This document shows positions 19,917-28,509 of a DNA stretch of 64,000 bases, one piece after another. Each line of letters starts with the position of its first letter. Positions within the stretch are counted from its first letter, which is position 1. The notes under the pieces are model-generated. The model was not told the DNA's origin. It worked only from the letters and a program-made list of their open reading frames with translations, and made no database searches. The position numbers were made by a program, and so were the translations under genes. Source of the stretch: Sphingorhabdus lutea (GTDB lineage: Bacteria > Pseudomonadota > Alphaproteobacteria > Sphingomonadales > Sphingomonadaceae). The DNA lies in assembly GCF_001889025.1 (NCBI RefSeq), contig NZ_CP018154.1:362001-426000 (forward strand). Reading direction: 5' to 3'.

Positions 19917-20312
19917 ATGATTGGCTATATTACATTAGGCACAAATGATATTGAACGGGCCCGCGCATTTTACAGCGATGTTTTGGGCGAGTTGGGCGCA
20001 AAGGAATTGATGCGTTTTGAGCTAAATGGCTTCACCATGTATGGCCCAGATTTTGAGCAGCCATCATTGGCCGTCACTTTGCCCTTTAATGGAGCGCCGC
20101 ATCAGGTTGGCAATGGCCAAATGGCGGGTTTAATTATGCAAAATCGTGCGATGGTCGATAAAATGCATGCCAAGGTGCTGTCTTTAGGCGGCGCAGATGA
20201 AGGCGCACCGGGTATTCGCGGCGAAGAAGGTGATATGGCATTTTATGGCGCATATTGCCGCGATTTGGACGGCAATAAATTATGCTTCTTTGCCATTGGG
20301 CCCGCCAGTTAA
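19917..20312 (+). CDS. VOC-family (glyoxalase/dioxygenase fold) protein
   Basis: A 131-residue vicinal-oxygen-chelate fold protein: GYITLGTNDIERARAFYSDV at the N-terminus is the first module and DMAFYGAYCRDLDGNKLCFF the last, the usual DPDGN-type ending. Substrate unknown; relatives include glyoxalase-like and antibiotic-resistance proteins. ATG 19917 follows GGAAAGGAAG; an upstream GTG start would add an unconserved 17 residues. Confidence 0.88.
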   Translation: MIGYITLGTNDIERARAFYSDVLGELGAKELMRFELNGFTMYGPDFEQPSLAVTLPFNGAPHQVGNGQMAGLIMQNRAMVDKMHAKVLSLGGADEGAPGIRGEEGDMAFYGAYCRDLDGNKLCFFAIGPAS

Positions 20313-20370
20313 AAATGGTTCCAGCAAGTTAATATATAAATTTATCGCCGAAATAGAAATCGGAAATAGA

Positions 20371-20401
20371 AAAAGGCCGCTCCATAATGGGGCGGCCTTT
20401 T
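20371..20401. terminator. Bidirectional terminator between VOC gene and rpsI
   Basis: AAAAGGCCGCTCC and GGGGCGGCCTTTT pair around ATAAT (one G-T pair). A-run before and T-run after the stem let it serve both the VOC gene (+) and rplM-rpsI (-). Confidence 0.88.
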
Positions 20402-20442
20402 GCATGATGAGGTAATGGCGACAATGATGCCGCCATGCCATA

Positions 20443-20934
20443 TTAACGCTTCGAGAATTGGAAGCTACGACGGGCTTTTGCCTTACCATATTTTTTACGC
20501 TCAACCACGCGGCTATCGCGGGTTAAGAAGCCTACTGCTTTAACCGCGCTGCGTAGAGCGGGTTCATAGCGGGTTAGGGCCTGTGAAATACCATGTTTCA
20601 CGGCGCCAGCTTGTCCAGAAAGACCGCCGCCTTTTACAGTTGCCATCACGTCATATTGATCACGACGTTCGGTAATGTCGAACACTTGGTTAATAACCAA
20701 ACGCAAAGAAGGACGTGCAAAATAAACGGTTTGATCACGGCCATTGACGATGATTTTGCCGGTGCCTGGTTTCAACCAAACGCGGGCAACCGCGTCTTTA
20801 CGGCGACCAGTGGCATAGGCACGGCCTTGCGCATCAAGCTGTTGCTCGCGCAATGGAGTTGGTGCTTGAGTAGCAGCAGGCGCATCGGCGACCACTGTTT
20901 CAAGATCAGATAAACTATTTGTGGTTTCTGACAT
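20443..20934 (-). CDS. rpsI: Small ribosomal subunit protein uS9
   Basis: 30S subunit protein whose basic C-terminal tail reaches the P-site tRNA. Seen: [38 protein letters not shown], and the ending [16 protein letters not shown]. An N-terminal extension of about 35 residues, rich in Ala, Thr and Pro, is common in alphaproteobacteria. Its ATG overlaps the rplM stop by one base (TAATG), so translation is coupled. Confidence 0.97.
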   Translation of the reverse strand: MSETTNSLSDLETVVADAPAATQAPTPLREQQLDAQGRAYATGRRKDAVARVWLKPGTGKIIVNGRDQTVYFARPSLRLVINQVFDITERRDQYDVMATVKGGGLSGQAGAVKHGISQALTRYEPALRSAVKAVGFLTRDSRVVERKKYGKAKARRSFQFSKR

Positions 20935-21413
20935 TATGCACCTACCTTATTTTTACGGTTCATAGAAGCAACATCAAGAACGATAGGGTTCTGACCTGCA
21001 TGCGGATGTTCTGTCCCATTATAAAGGTGCAACGCACGCATTTGCGCACGGCCCAATGGACCACGTGGAATCATACGCTCAACAGCTTTTTCCAAAACGC
21101 GCTCAGGAAAACGGCTTTCCAAAACTTTACCAGCGGTAATGCCTTTGATACCGCCAATATAGCCAGTATGTTTATAATAAACTTTTTGCTTCAGCTTATC
21201 ACCGGTGAATTTCACCTTGTCAGCATTAATAACAATCACATGGTCACCGCAATCAACATGCGGGGTAAATGATGCTTTTGTCTTGCCGCGTAAAATGTTT
21301 GCAATGATTGAGGCAAGGCGGCCAACGACCAAACCTTCGGCATCAATAATTTGCCATTGCTTTTCTACATCTTGCGGGCGGATCGACTTTGTAACTTTCG
21401 TTAACGTCTTCAT
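20934..21413 (-). CDS. rplM: Large ribosomal subunit protein uL13
   Basis: Early-assembly 50S protein, 159 residues. Family signatures include [29 protein letters not shown] and [18 protein letters not shown]. It is first of the conserved rplM-rpsI pair. A leader of some 265 bases separates it from the next gene upstream and contains a 9-bp hairpin. Confidence 0.97.
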   Translation of the reverse strand: MKTLTKVTKSIRPQDVEKQWQIIDAEGLVVGRLASIIANILRGKTKASFTPHVDCGDHVIVINADKVKFTGDKLKQKVYYKHTGYIGGIKGITAGKVLESRFPERVLEKAVERMIPRGPLGRAQMRALHLYNGTEHPHAGQNPIVLDVASMNRKNKVGA

Positions 21414-21507
21414 GACGATCTCATTCCTTATAGAATATTGTTAATTAAGACCCAGCCAATATGTTATCATTTTGCCAAGGGCAGAATCATATATTATCTG
21501 AATTGAA

Positions 21508-21532
21508 CGCGCTATTCGCAGCAAATAGCGCG
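21508..21532 (-). promoter_or_regulatory. 9-bp inverted repeat in the rplM upstream region
   Basis: CGCGCTATT and AATAGCGCG form a perfect stem around CGCAGCA, 95 bases upstream of the rplM start. There is no T-run next to it. It could be a leader hairpin of rplM-rpsI or an operator. The rest of the 21414-21682 gap shows nothing further that I can name. Confidence 0.45.
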
Positions 21533-21682
21533 AAGGTCAAGCAAAAGCGGCTATGTTGGCGCGGGTAAAATAATACCCTATGCAATAATAAATGCCAAAA
21601 AGTTATATTTTATCGTGCATTTGGATTTGCCGCGCCGTTAATATCGCTTTCTTTCTTATCATATTCGGGCTTATTCGTGCTA

Positions 21683-22486
21683 TCACTCTCGTGTAACCAG
21701 CCGAAAGCCATTTAAAATTGTGCGGCCATTATCGCCCATGAAAGTTTCGAATTTTCGTGTAAATTCTGTGGTTAAGCCGCTGTTGCAATCAATTTTGCTG
21801 TTGAATTCCTCATATTGGTCGGGGCTATCCGATTGATTGATTAAATGCATGAGGATGCTATTTTTATCTGCACTTAATTCAAATCTATTTTGTTCCATTT
21901 CTTTATTATATAGGATGAAAAGCCATTTTATATCGCCAATAAGGCGGGATTTCATTTCTGTATCGTCTAATTTTATAAACTTATCCCTTAAAATTGTGCG
22001 TACATCATCGGACAAATGTGCCTCATCGATCATTTTATTGATGGAATTAAGATGCTGCGCCACAACTTCTTTATAATTAACAATTTGAATATCACCATTT
22101 TTGGCATCAAAAATATATTCAATTTTGCCATCAATAAAATATTGATATATTTTATAAGGAAAATCCGTTGGCCCATTTGTTTTTTGTGATATCAGATGAG
22201 CCTTTATCAACCAAATTTGCGATTGCTTGTCGCCCAAAGGGGTGAAATAATATGCAATATGCTGTTCATGATATAGCCGTTGATTATTGACGGGAATGTC
22301 GGCCCAATGTTCATAAACAATATATTTGCCCAAAGCTGGGTTAAAATTTTGACGATGTGTTATATTATCCAATGAGCATGCCGGCTGATTTGCAAATGCA
22401 TTTGGCGTAATGAAGAATAAAGCGAAAATAGCGATTAAAATAAAACGCAGCTTCTTTATAATATAAACTTTAGCGATATTTACCAA
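21683..22486 (-). CDS. Hypothetical secreted protein, about 267 residues
   Basis: Not recognised. A hydrophobic N-terminus (KKLRFILIAIFALFF, ending NAFA) is a clear signal peptide; the mature part has only two cysteines (PACSLDN and KIDCNSG), which may form a disulfide. Two patches (IVYEHWADIPVNNQRLYHEQ and YQYFIDGKIEYIFD) suggest beta structure. No ATG precedes the signal peptide: TTG at 22486 or 22501 are the candidates, both inside the end of ctaA, so it is probably translated together with ctaA. The context gives no firm role; a link to respiratory assembly would be a guess. Confidence 0.65.
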   Translation of the reverse strand: MVNIAKVYIIKKLRFILIAIFALFFITPNAFANQPACSLDNITHRQNFNPALGKYIVYEHWADIPVNNQRLYHEQHIAYYFTPLGDKQSQIWLIKAHLISQKTNGPTDFPYKIYQYFIDGKIEYIFDAKNGDIQIVNYKEVVAQHLNSINKMIDEAHLSDDVRTILRDKFIKLDDTEMKSRLIGDIKWLFILYNKEMEQNRFELSADKNSILMHLINQSDSPDQYEEFNSKIDCNSGLTTEFTRKFETFMGDNGRTILNGFRLVTRE

Positions 22487-23510
22487 GATGATGCACCCCA
22501 ACTAAGGTGGCAATAACCACCAAAGCGCCGACGGCCTGATGCAGGACAGCCAAGATAATATTCATACCCGTCATCACCGTTGCAATGCCAATAATGATTT
22601 GAATGCCAAAGGCGCAATGTATGGCGATGGAAATGGGACGCGCGTCCTTTTTAACCCGCCGCGCCAATAAAATCAGCGCGCCAACCAAAATCCATGCCCA
22701 CCAACGATGCAAAAAATGCAGCAAAAATGGATCATGTGTCAGGGCGAAAATCATCCCCTTGTCCCAATCAACGCCATCGGGATAAAAATGTTCGTTCATC
22801 AATGGCCAATCGCTGGCAACATATCCGGCATTTAAGCCCGCAACCCATGCACCCAACAGCAATTGTACGAATAAAATAGACAAAATAATAATGCCCATCG
22901 AGGTCATTTTAGAATTATTTCTAATACCCAATTGAGGGTTATTTTGCCGAGATTTAAGGTCAAGTGCGGTCCAAATGATACCCGCCAAAATGATTAAAGC
23001 GGTTATTAAATGAGCTGCGAGGCGAAAATGGCTGACATCTGTACGTTGGGAGAGGCCGGAGCTGACCATCCACCAACCAATGGCGCCCTGCAATCCACCA
23101 AGGGCAAGCAACGCCAATAATCTTGGCTTAAAATCTTGGGGGATTTGCTGTTTAATCCAAAACCATGCCAAGGGAATAGCAAAAGCGAGCCCGATTAAAC
23201 GGCCCAAAAGACGGTGAACCCATTCCCAAAAATAAATAAATTTAAATTGGGCAAGGGTCATGCCCGCCGGCCCGTTAATTTCAATATATTCAGGGATTTG
23301 TTTATATTTTTCAAATTCCAAAACCCAATCAGCCTGATTTAATGGCGGTAATGCGCCGGTAATCGGTTTCCATTCGGTGATGGATAGGCCAGATTCGGTA
23401 AGGCGCGTTATGCCGCCAACCACCACCATGGCAAAGACCAATGAAGCAACAAAATATAACCAATAAATCAGTTTATTATAAATATTATTGCTATAAATCC
23501 GGCTTGTCAT
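22470..23510 (-). CDS. ctaA: Heme A synthase (CtaA/COX15)
   Basis: Oxidises the heme O methyl group to give heme A for aa3-type cytochrome oxidase, in the inner membrane. The 346 residues hold eight transmembrane segments and the heme-ligand histidines: GGITRLTESGLSITEWKPIT, WVHRLLGRLIG, FRLAAHLITA, LHRWWAWI and VLHQAVGALVV. It belongs to the long proteobacterial (COX15) type. The divergent gene is merC. Other oxidase genes are not in the window. Confidence 0.95.
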   Translation of the reverse strand: MTSRIYSNNIYNKLIYWLYFVASLVFAMVVVGGITRLTESGLSITEWKPITGALPPLNQADWVLEFEKYKQIPEYIEINGPAGMTLAQFKFIYFWEWVHRLLGRLIGLAFAIPLAWFWIKQQIPQDFKPRLLALLALGGLQGAIGWWMVSSGLSQRTDVSHFRLAAHLITALIILAGIIWTALDLKSRQNNPQLGIRNNSKMTSMGIIILSILFVQLLLGAWVAGLNAGYVASDWPLMNEHFYPDGVDWDKGMIFALTHDPFLLHFLHRWWAWILVGALILLARRVKKDARPISIAIHCAFGIQIIIGIATVMTGMNIILAVLHQAVGALVVIATLVGVHHLGKYR

Positions 23511-23644
23511 ATCTGTATCCTGAACAATAGATATTATGCGTAATCAAAAAATTTAAATAGCATATGGACCATGAAAGCCTGTGCAGCAAGTGGCCTATTG
23601 GACATGTAAAGGCGCAAAAAAATAAAATGCATAAAAATTTCGAT

Positions 23645-23662
23645 GTAATGTTGTAACCTTAC
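23645..23662. promoter_or_regulatory. Zur-box-like palindrome upstream of merC-zur
   Basis: GTAATGTT-GT-AACCTTAC is an inverted repeat with seven of eight matched positions, 48 bases before the merC ATG. It resembles the ATGTTATAACAT-type Zur sites of proteobacteria. A possible -10 (TATAGC) follows at 23676, so a bound repressor would cover the -35 region. The Zur-type gene is second in the downstream pair, which fits autoregulation. Confidence 0.55.
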
Positions 23663-23710
23663 CCGCTTTATGCCATATAGCATCCGTAATTTATAGGAAT
23701 CGGCAGGTTA

Positions 23711-24085
23711 ATGGCAGTCATCACAAATTATTGGCGCATATGGCGTTGGGACGGATTGGGCCTTGGCCTATCTGCGCTTTGCCTTGCCCATTGTTTGGCG
23801 ACAACTTTTTTCTTTGCCTTAATGTCTTCATTGGGCGGCGCTGTTGGTGACCCAATTTTACATGAAATTGGCCTTGCTTTGGCGGTTATTTTTGGTTCTT
23901 TATCCCTCTATCAGGGGGTAAGGAAACATGGTTTCATCATGCCCGCAGCCATTGGTTCATTGGGAATTGGCGCGATGCTGGGCGCTTTATCCATTCCACA
24001 TGGTTCGTCGGAAACATTATTCACCATGGTTGGTGTTGGCTTATTGGGATTTGGCCATGTGCTAAATTTCCGCGCGTCGGCTTAA
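23711..24085 (+). CDS. MerC-domain membrane protein
   Basis: A 124-residue inner-membrane protein with four hydrophobic helices. The MerC-type cysteine pair LCLAHC (Cys24, Cys28) lies at the end of the first helix, and LHEIGLA is the family His-Glu motif. MerC proteins of mercury operons move mercuric ion; chromosomal relatives like this one are not linked to mer genes. Its place directly before a Zur-type repressor, with a Zur-like palindrome upstream, points to zinc or another divalent metal. Confidence 0.85.
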   Translation: MAVITNYWRIWRWDGLGLGLSALCLAHCLATTFFFALMSSLGGAVGDPILHEIGLALAVIFGSLSLYQGVRKHGFIMPAAIGSLGIGAMLGALSIPHGSSETLFTMVGVGLLGFGHVLNFRASA

Positions 24086-24207
24086 TTTACTCATTTTTTT
24101 TATGTAAATAGCTTCATTGGTTTTGGCCATTGATCAGTTATGTTGCTTTGATATGAAAAGCGCCTGCATCGCTTGCCCTTTTGTTGAGAGCGCTTTATAT
24201 ATGGCAA

Positions 24208-24672
24208 ATGGATATTAGTCATCATCACCATCATGAACATGAAGGCCGCTCTTTAAGCGACGCCGCGCAAGGCGTTTTGACAGCTGCGGGTGAGCAATGG
24301 ACCGACATGCGCCGTGATATTTTCGAAATATTGGCGGATTTTAAGAAACCTGCCTCGGCATATGATATTGCCGAATTAGTATCGAAAAAACGTGAAAAAC
24401 GGGTTGCGCCCAACACGGTTTACCGGATTTTGGATTTATTTGTGAACACAAATTTGGCGATGCGCGTGGAAAGCGCCAATGCCTATGTTGCCAATTCGCA
24501 TCCAGATTGCTTGCATGATTGCATTTTCATTATTTGCGATGATTGCGGATCGGCGGTGCATTTGGATGATGATGCCTTGTCGCGCGGTGTGCGCAAGGCG
24601 GCGGAAACGGCGGGATATGATGATGTTCGCCCGGTAATAGAAGTGCGCGGCAAATGCGCGGATTGTAAATAA
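24208..24672 (+). CDS. zur: Fur-family regulator, Zur type
   Basis: A 154-residue metal-dependent repressor. A His-rich start (HHHHHEHEG, residues 5-13) is followed by the winged-helix DNA-binding domain (KKPASAYDIAELV ... VAPNTVYRILDL) and the dimer domain. Structural zinc cysteines are two CxxC pairs (Cys100-Cys103 and Cys150-Cys153); Cys91 and Cys95 lie in HPDCLHDC. The HPDCxHD region and lack of an obvious iron-type motif favour Zur over Fur, but this is not proof. ATG 24208 is the first Met in frame. It follows merC by 122 bases. Confidence 0.85.
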   Translation: MDISHHHHHEHEGRSLSDAAQGVLTAAGEQWTDMRRDIFEILADFKKPASAYDIAELVSKKREKRVAPNTVYRILDLFVNTNLAMRVESANAYVANSHPDCLHDCIFIICDDCGSAVHLDDDALSRGVRKAAETAGYDDVRPVIEVRGKCADCK

Positions 24673-24739
24673 TTGCCCGTTAACGGCCAAAATTTTCAGC
24701 GAAATATTGCGAAACAAAATATAAAAATATGGAATTGAC

Positions 24740-26686
24740 ATGACCGACAAACCCGAAACACCATTTTTAGATCAGGTCAATTTTCCTGAGGATTTGCGCA
24801 AATTTTCGGCCAAAGAAATGCATCAAATTGCCGATGAATTGCGCCAAGAGGTGATTAGCGCGGTTTCGGTTACCGGTGGACATTTGGGTGCGGGTTTAGG
24901 CGTGGTGGAATTAACCACCGCGATACATTATGTGTTCAACACCCCCACGGATAAGTTGATTTTTGACGTTGGGCATCAATGCTATCCGCATAAAATTTTA
25001 ACTGGCCGCCGCGACAGGATACGCACATTGCGGCAGGGCGGCGGTCTTTCCGGCTTTACCAAAAGAAGCGAAAGCGAATATGACCCATTTGGCGCGGCGC
25101 ACAGTTCCACCTCTATTTCGGCGGCGCTTGGTTTTGCCGTGGCAAATAAAATGTCAGGCGCTCAGGGCAAGGCAATTGCAGTAATTGGTGACGGCGCGAT
25201 GAGCGCGGGCATGGCATATGAGGCGATGAATAATGCAGAGGCCGCGGGCAATCGTTTGGTCGTGATATTAAATGATAATGATATGTCAATTGCGCCGCCT
25301 GTGGGCGGCTTGTCGGGATATTTGGCGCGGCTTGTCTCCTCCAGCGAATATGTGGGCCTTAGAAAATTTGCATCCAAAATAACGGCTAAACTTTCCCGCC
25401 GTGTGCATGATGCCGCCGAACGCGCAGAGGAATATGCGCGCGGCATGGCCATGGGCGGTACATTATTTGAAGAGCTTGGCTTTTATTATGTTGGGCCCAT
25501 TGATGGGCATAATCTGGATCAGCTTATCCCCGTTTTGGAAAATGTGCGCGACAATGCCGAAGGGCCGGTTTTAATCCATGTGGTAACACAAAAGGGCAAG
25601 GGATATGCCCCCGCAGAGGCGGCGGCGGACAAATATCATGGCGTGGCCAAATTTGATGTTATCAGCGGAAAGCAAGATAAAGGGCCAGGCGGCGGCCCGC
25701 CCGCTTATCAAAATGTGTTTGGCGAGACCTTGGCCAAATTGGCCGAAAATGACCCCAAAATTTGCGCGATTACGGCGGCCATGCCATCGGGAACGGGCGT
25801 TGACAAATTTGCCGCCGCGCATCCCGACCGTGCATTTGATGTCGGCATTGCCGAACAACATGGCGTGACATTTGCAGCAGGACTTGCCGCACAGGGAATG
25901 CGCCCTTTCTGCGCCATATACTCAACATTTTTGCAACGCGCCTATGATCAGGTTGTGCATGATGTGGCAATCCAGAACCTGCCCGTGCGCTTTGCCATTG
26001 ACCGTGCGGGCCTTGTCGGGGCGGATGGTTCAACCCATGCGGGCAGTTTTGATCTTACCTATTTGGCGACATTGCCCAATATGGTGGTGATGTCACCCAG
26101 TGATGAGGCGGAATTGGCGCATATGACCTATACTGCCGCCTTATATGATGATGGGCCAATCGCATTTCGTTATCCGCGCGGCAATGGTGTTGGCGTGGAT
26201 ATGCCATTAAAATTTGAACAGATTGAAATTGGCAGGGGCCGAATTGTGAAACAGGGGGCAAAGGTCGCGATTTTGTCGCTTGGCACAAGATTGTCCGAGG
26301 CGATGAAGGCGGCCGATGTTTTGGAGGCAAAGGGGCTTTCCACCACGGTGGTCGATATGCGCTTTGTCAAACCATTGGATGAAGATTTAATTCGTAAATT
26401 GATGACCAGCCATGAAGTGGTTGTGACATTGGAAGAAGGCGCAATTGGCGGACTTGGCGCACATGTTTTGACCATGGCAAGCGACCTTGGCTTAACCGAT
26501 CCGGACAGCGCGCATGGCGGGTTGAAAATTCGTACCATGCGCCTGCCCGATATTTTCCAAGAACATGATAATCCGCAAAAACAATATGATGAGGCAGGGT
26601 TAAATGCCCCTCAAATTGTAGATATGGTGTTAAAGGCGCTGCGCCATAATAGTGCAGGGGTTGAGGAAGCAGGCGTCAGGGCGTAA
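24740..26686 (+). CDS. dxs: 1-Deoxy-D-xylulose-5-phosphate synthase
   Basis: Condenses pyruvate with glyceraldehyde 3-phosphate, the first step of the MEP isoprenoid pathway. The 648 residues show [34 protein letters not shown], the thiamine diphosphate motif [17 protein letters not shown] ... NDNDMSI, the pyrimidine-domain [16 protein letters not shown], and [15 protein letters not shown]. Length is typical. Its stop overlaps the start of the next gene, an mrr-type endonuclease, by one base. Confidence 0.97.
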   Translation: MTDKPETPFLDQVNFPEDLRKFSAKEMHQIADELRQEVISAVSVTGGHLGAGLGVVELTTAIHYVFNTPTDKLIFDVGHQCYPHKILTGRRDRIRTLRQGGGLSGFTKRSESEYDPFGAAHSSTSISAALGFAVANKMSGAQGKAIAVIGDGAMSAGMAYEAMNNAEAAGNRLVVILNDNDMSIAPPVGGLSGYLARLVSSSEYVGLRKFASKITAKLSRRVHDAAERAEEYARGMAMGGTLFEELGFYYVGPIDGHNLDQLIPVLENVRDNAEGPVLIHVVTQKGKGYAPAEAAADKYHGVAKFDVISGKQDKGPGGGPPAYQNVFGETLAKLAENDPKICAITAAMPSGTGVDKFAAAHPDRAFDVGIAEQHGVTFAAGLAAQGMRPFCAIYSTFLQRAYDQVVHDVAIQNLPVRFAIDRAGLVGADGSTHAGSFDLTYLATLPNMVVMSPSDEAELAHMTYTAALYDDGPIAFRYPRGNGVGVDMPLKFEQIEIGRGRIVKQGAKVAILSLGTRLSEAMKAADVLEAKGLSTTVVDMRFVKPLDEDLIRKLMTSHEVVVTLEEGAIGGLGAHVLTMASDLGLTDPDSAHGGLKIRTMRLPDIFQEHDNPQKQYDEAGLNAPQIVDMVLKALRHNSAGVEEAGVRA

Positions 26687-27546
26687 TGAAAATTACAGAC
26701 TTACCAAAATATCATGATTTTTTTCATCCAGTATTAGAGGCAATTGAAAAAGCAGGCGGCTCTTCTTCTCTAAATGAGATTAACGATGCTGTGATTGAAC
26801 AGATGAACTTACCCGCCGAGGCACTAGATATCATCTATGAAAGTGGGAATGGTGTTGTTGTTACTGATAGAATATCATGGGCACGCAGCTATCTTAAAGG
26901 CGCGGATTTGTTAGAATCTGGAGGACGTGGGATTTGGTTGTTGACTGAAGAAGGGCGCAAGGCGCTTCAATGGGATGAGAACAAACTTAAATCCCATATT
27001 GCATCAGTTACAAAGCCAGTAAAGAAATCATCATTACAATCTACTTTGGAACAAGATGAGTTTCTGCAAAATCCCGATAAAGAACATATTGATTGGCGCG
27101 ATGAACTGCTACAAGTGTTAAGGGCTATGGATCCCTACGCTTTTGAAAGATTAGCGCAAAGACTTTTAAGAGCATCAGGTTTTGTTAAAGTCGAAGTAAC
27201 AGCCAAGTCAGGCGATGGCGGTATTGATGGGACAGGCATATTGCAGCTGAGCCTCATGTCATTTCATGTTCTATTTCAATGCAAACGTTACCAAGGTTCG
27301 GTTGGTTCTGGGGCTATACGCGACTTTCGTGGCGCAATGATGGGGCGCACGGATAAAGGTCTTATTATCACAACAGGAACATTCTCACCAGATGCCAGGC
27401 GAGAAGCGACAAGAGATGGCGCCCCACCAATTGATTTAATCGATGGGGACGCTCTATGTGATAAATTAAAAGATTTGTCTTTAGGCGTTGAAACAAAGCT
27501 TGTTGAAAAGGTTGAAATTAACCCCGATTGGTTTAACCAGCTTTAA
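26686..27546 (+). CDS. mrr: Mrr-type restriction endonuclease
   Basis: A 286-residue type IV-like endonuclease: an N-terminal Mrr winged-helix domain (FFHPVLEAIEKAGG ... TDRISWARSYLKGADLLE), a linker, and a C-terminal PD-(D/E)xK nuclease domain. The active-site pattern is intact: Glu154 in AFERLAQRLL, Asp181 in SGDGGIDGTG, and Gln198-x-Lys200 in LFQCKRYQG. Such enzymes cut foreign, modified DNA. It begins with TAATG at the dxs stop, and its last four bases overlap the convergent DUF3035 gene. Codon choice looks different from dxs (more AGA/AGG and A/T-ending codons), suggesting later acquisition. Confidence 0.88.
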   Translation: MKITDLPKYHDFFHPVLEAIEKAGGSSSLNEINDAVIEQMNLPAEALDIIYESGNGVVVTDRISWARSYLKGADLLESGGRGIWLLTEEGRKALQWDENKLKSHIASVTKPVKKSSLQSTLEQDEFLQNPDKEHIDWRDELLQVLRAMDPYAFERLAQRLLRASGFVKVEVTAKSGDGGIDGTGILQLSLMSFHVLFQCKRYQGSVGSGAIRDFRGAMMGRTDKGLIITTGTFSPDARREATRDGAPPIDLIDGDALCDKLKDLSLGVETKLVEKVEINPDWFNQL

Positions 27547-27956
27547 CCCTTGGGAATGGCGGCCTGTGCGTTTTGACCGTCGCCCTCTGGCGCGGCGATA
27601 ATATCGCGGGTCACCTCTGCCTTATTCACGGTTTCTGTTTCTGGGTCGCCAATTTGCGAACGAATGGCGGCATCAGAATCGCCTGCTTGTAAAATAACGG
27701 CGCGTTCAGATGTGCTACGCGGGGCTGCGCCGCCAAATAATGCTTCTAAAACCTGTTCATTATTGCCGGCATCTTGCGGACGCGCCGCGCCGGGTTGTGG
27801 CGGGGTCAATGCGAAATCGGGCGGCACCACCAATGGTGCAGAGCGTGAAACGGCGAACTCATCCGGACGATCACGGTTAAAAATGCTGGTTGAACCACAT
27901 GCTGATAAAGTGGTGGCAGATGCCAAAATTGTTAATGTAATAATCTTTTTAGCCAT
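27543..27956 (-). CDS. DUF3035 lipoprotein (possible BamF)
   Basis: A 137-residue outer-membrane lipoprotein with lipobox ATTLSAC. The DUF3035 core RPDEFAVSRSAPLVVPPDF and LTPPQPG is followed by a low-complexity acidic/Ala tail. Alphaproteobacterial proteins of this kind have been described as BamF, an accessory subunit of the beta-barrel assembly machine; I recall but cannot confirm that DUF3035 is this family. Met at 27956 is preferred over the ATG at 27962 by its spacing from GAGAGA. Overlaps lspA by eight bases, which is the usual order in sphingomonads. Confidence 0.85.
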   Translation of the reverse strand: MAKKIITLTILASATTLSACGSTSIFNRDRPDEFAVSRSAPLVVPPDFALTPPQPGAARPQDAGNNEQVLEALFGGAAPRSTSERAVILQAGDSDAAIRSQIGDPETETVNKAEVTRDIIAAPEGDGQNAQAAIPKG

Positions 27957-28509
27957 GTTCATTCTCTCTTCTCACGTCAGCCCCGTTGTTATTTCCGGCG
28001 ATAATTTCCGCTGTTTCTTTCGGGTTATCTTCGCGCATTAAGAACGCACGGGCAAGTAAAATTAAAACGCCAATGGTAATGCAAGCATCGGCAAGGTTGA
28101 AAATATAAAATGGACGAAAATCGCCAAAATGCAGGTCGGCATAGTCCACAACATAGCCATAGCGGGCGCGGTCAACAATATTGCCCAATGCACCGCCTAG
28201 AATAAGCGATAGGGCAAGAATATCACCGCGCATTTTTTCACGCATCATCCAAATAAAAACGATTAAGGCGATAAAGGCAGTCGCACCGACAAGCATCCAT
28301 CTTTGCGCCTCATTATCCGCAGATAAAAAACCCATGGAAACACCGCGATTTTCCGCCCATGTAAGGTTGAAAAACGGGATGATGTGAATTTGCCCACGGC
28401 TTTGCAATGCCAATGGGCCAATCATGATGAATTTTACAATTTGGTCGGCGATAAATAATATCGACGCCAGCATGATGCCCTGAATTTTATATTTTTTGCT
28501 TTTATCCAT
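27949..28509 (-). CDS. lspA: Lipoprotein signal peptidase
   Basis: Inner-membrane aspartyl peptidase that cleaves prolipoproteins after lipid attachment. Four hydrophobic helices and the family motifs are visible: FNLTWAENRGVSMGF, GNIVDRARYGYVVDY and FNLADACI. The catalytic pair is Asp122 and Asp141. It overlaps ileS by eight bases, the conserved ileS-lspA arrangement, and is followed by a lipoprotein gene it would process. Confidence 0.96.
   Translation of the reverse strand: MDKSKKYKIQGIMLASILFIADQIVKFIMIGPLALQSRGQIHIIPFFNLTWAENRGVSMGFLSADNEAQRWMLVGATAFIALIVFIWMMREKMRGDILALSLILGGALGNIVDRARYGYVVDYADLHFGDFRPFYIFNLADACITIGVLILLARAFLMREDNPKETAEIIAGNNNGADVRRENEHG

Noticed and set aside
23711..24085. 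Mercury-resistance operon suggested by the MerC domain
   Set aside because: No merA, merT, merP or merR is present; the neighbour is a Zur-type regulator.
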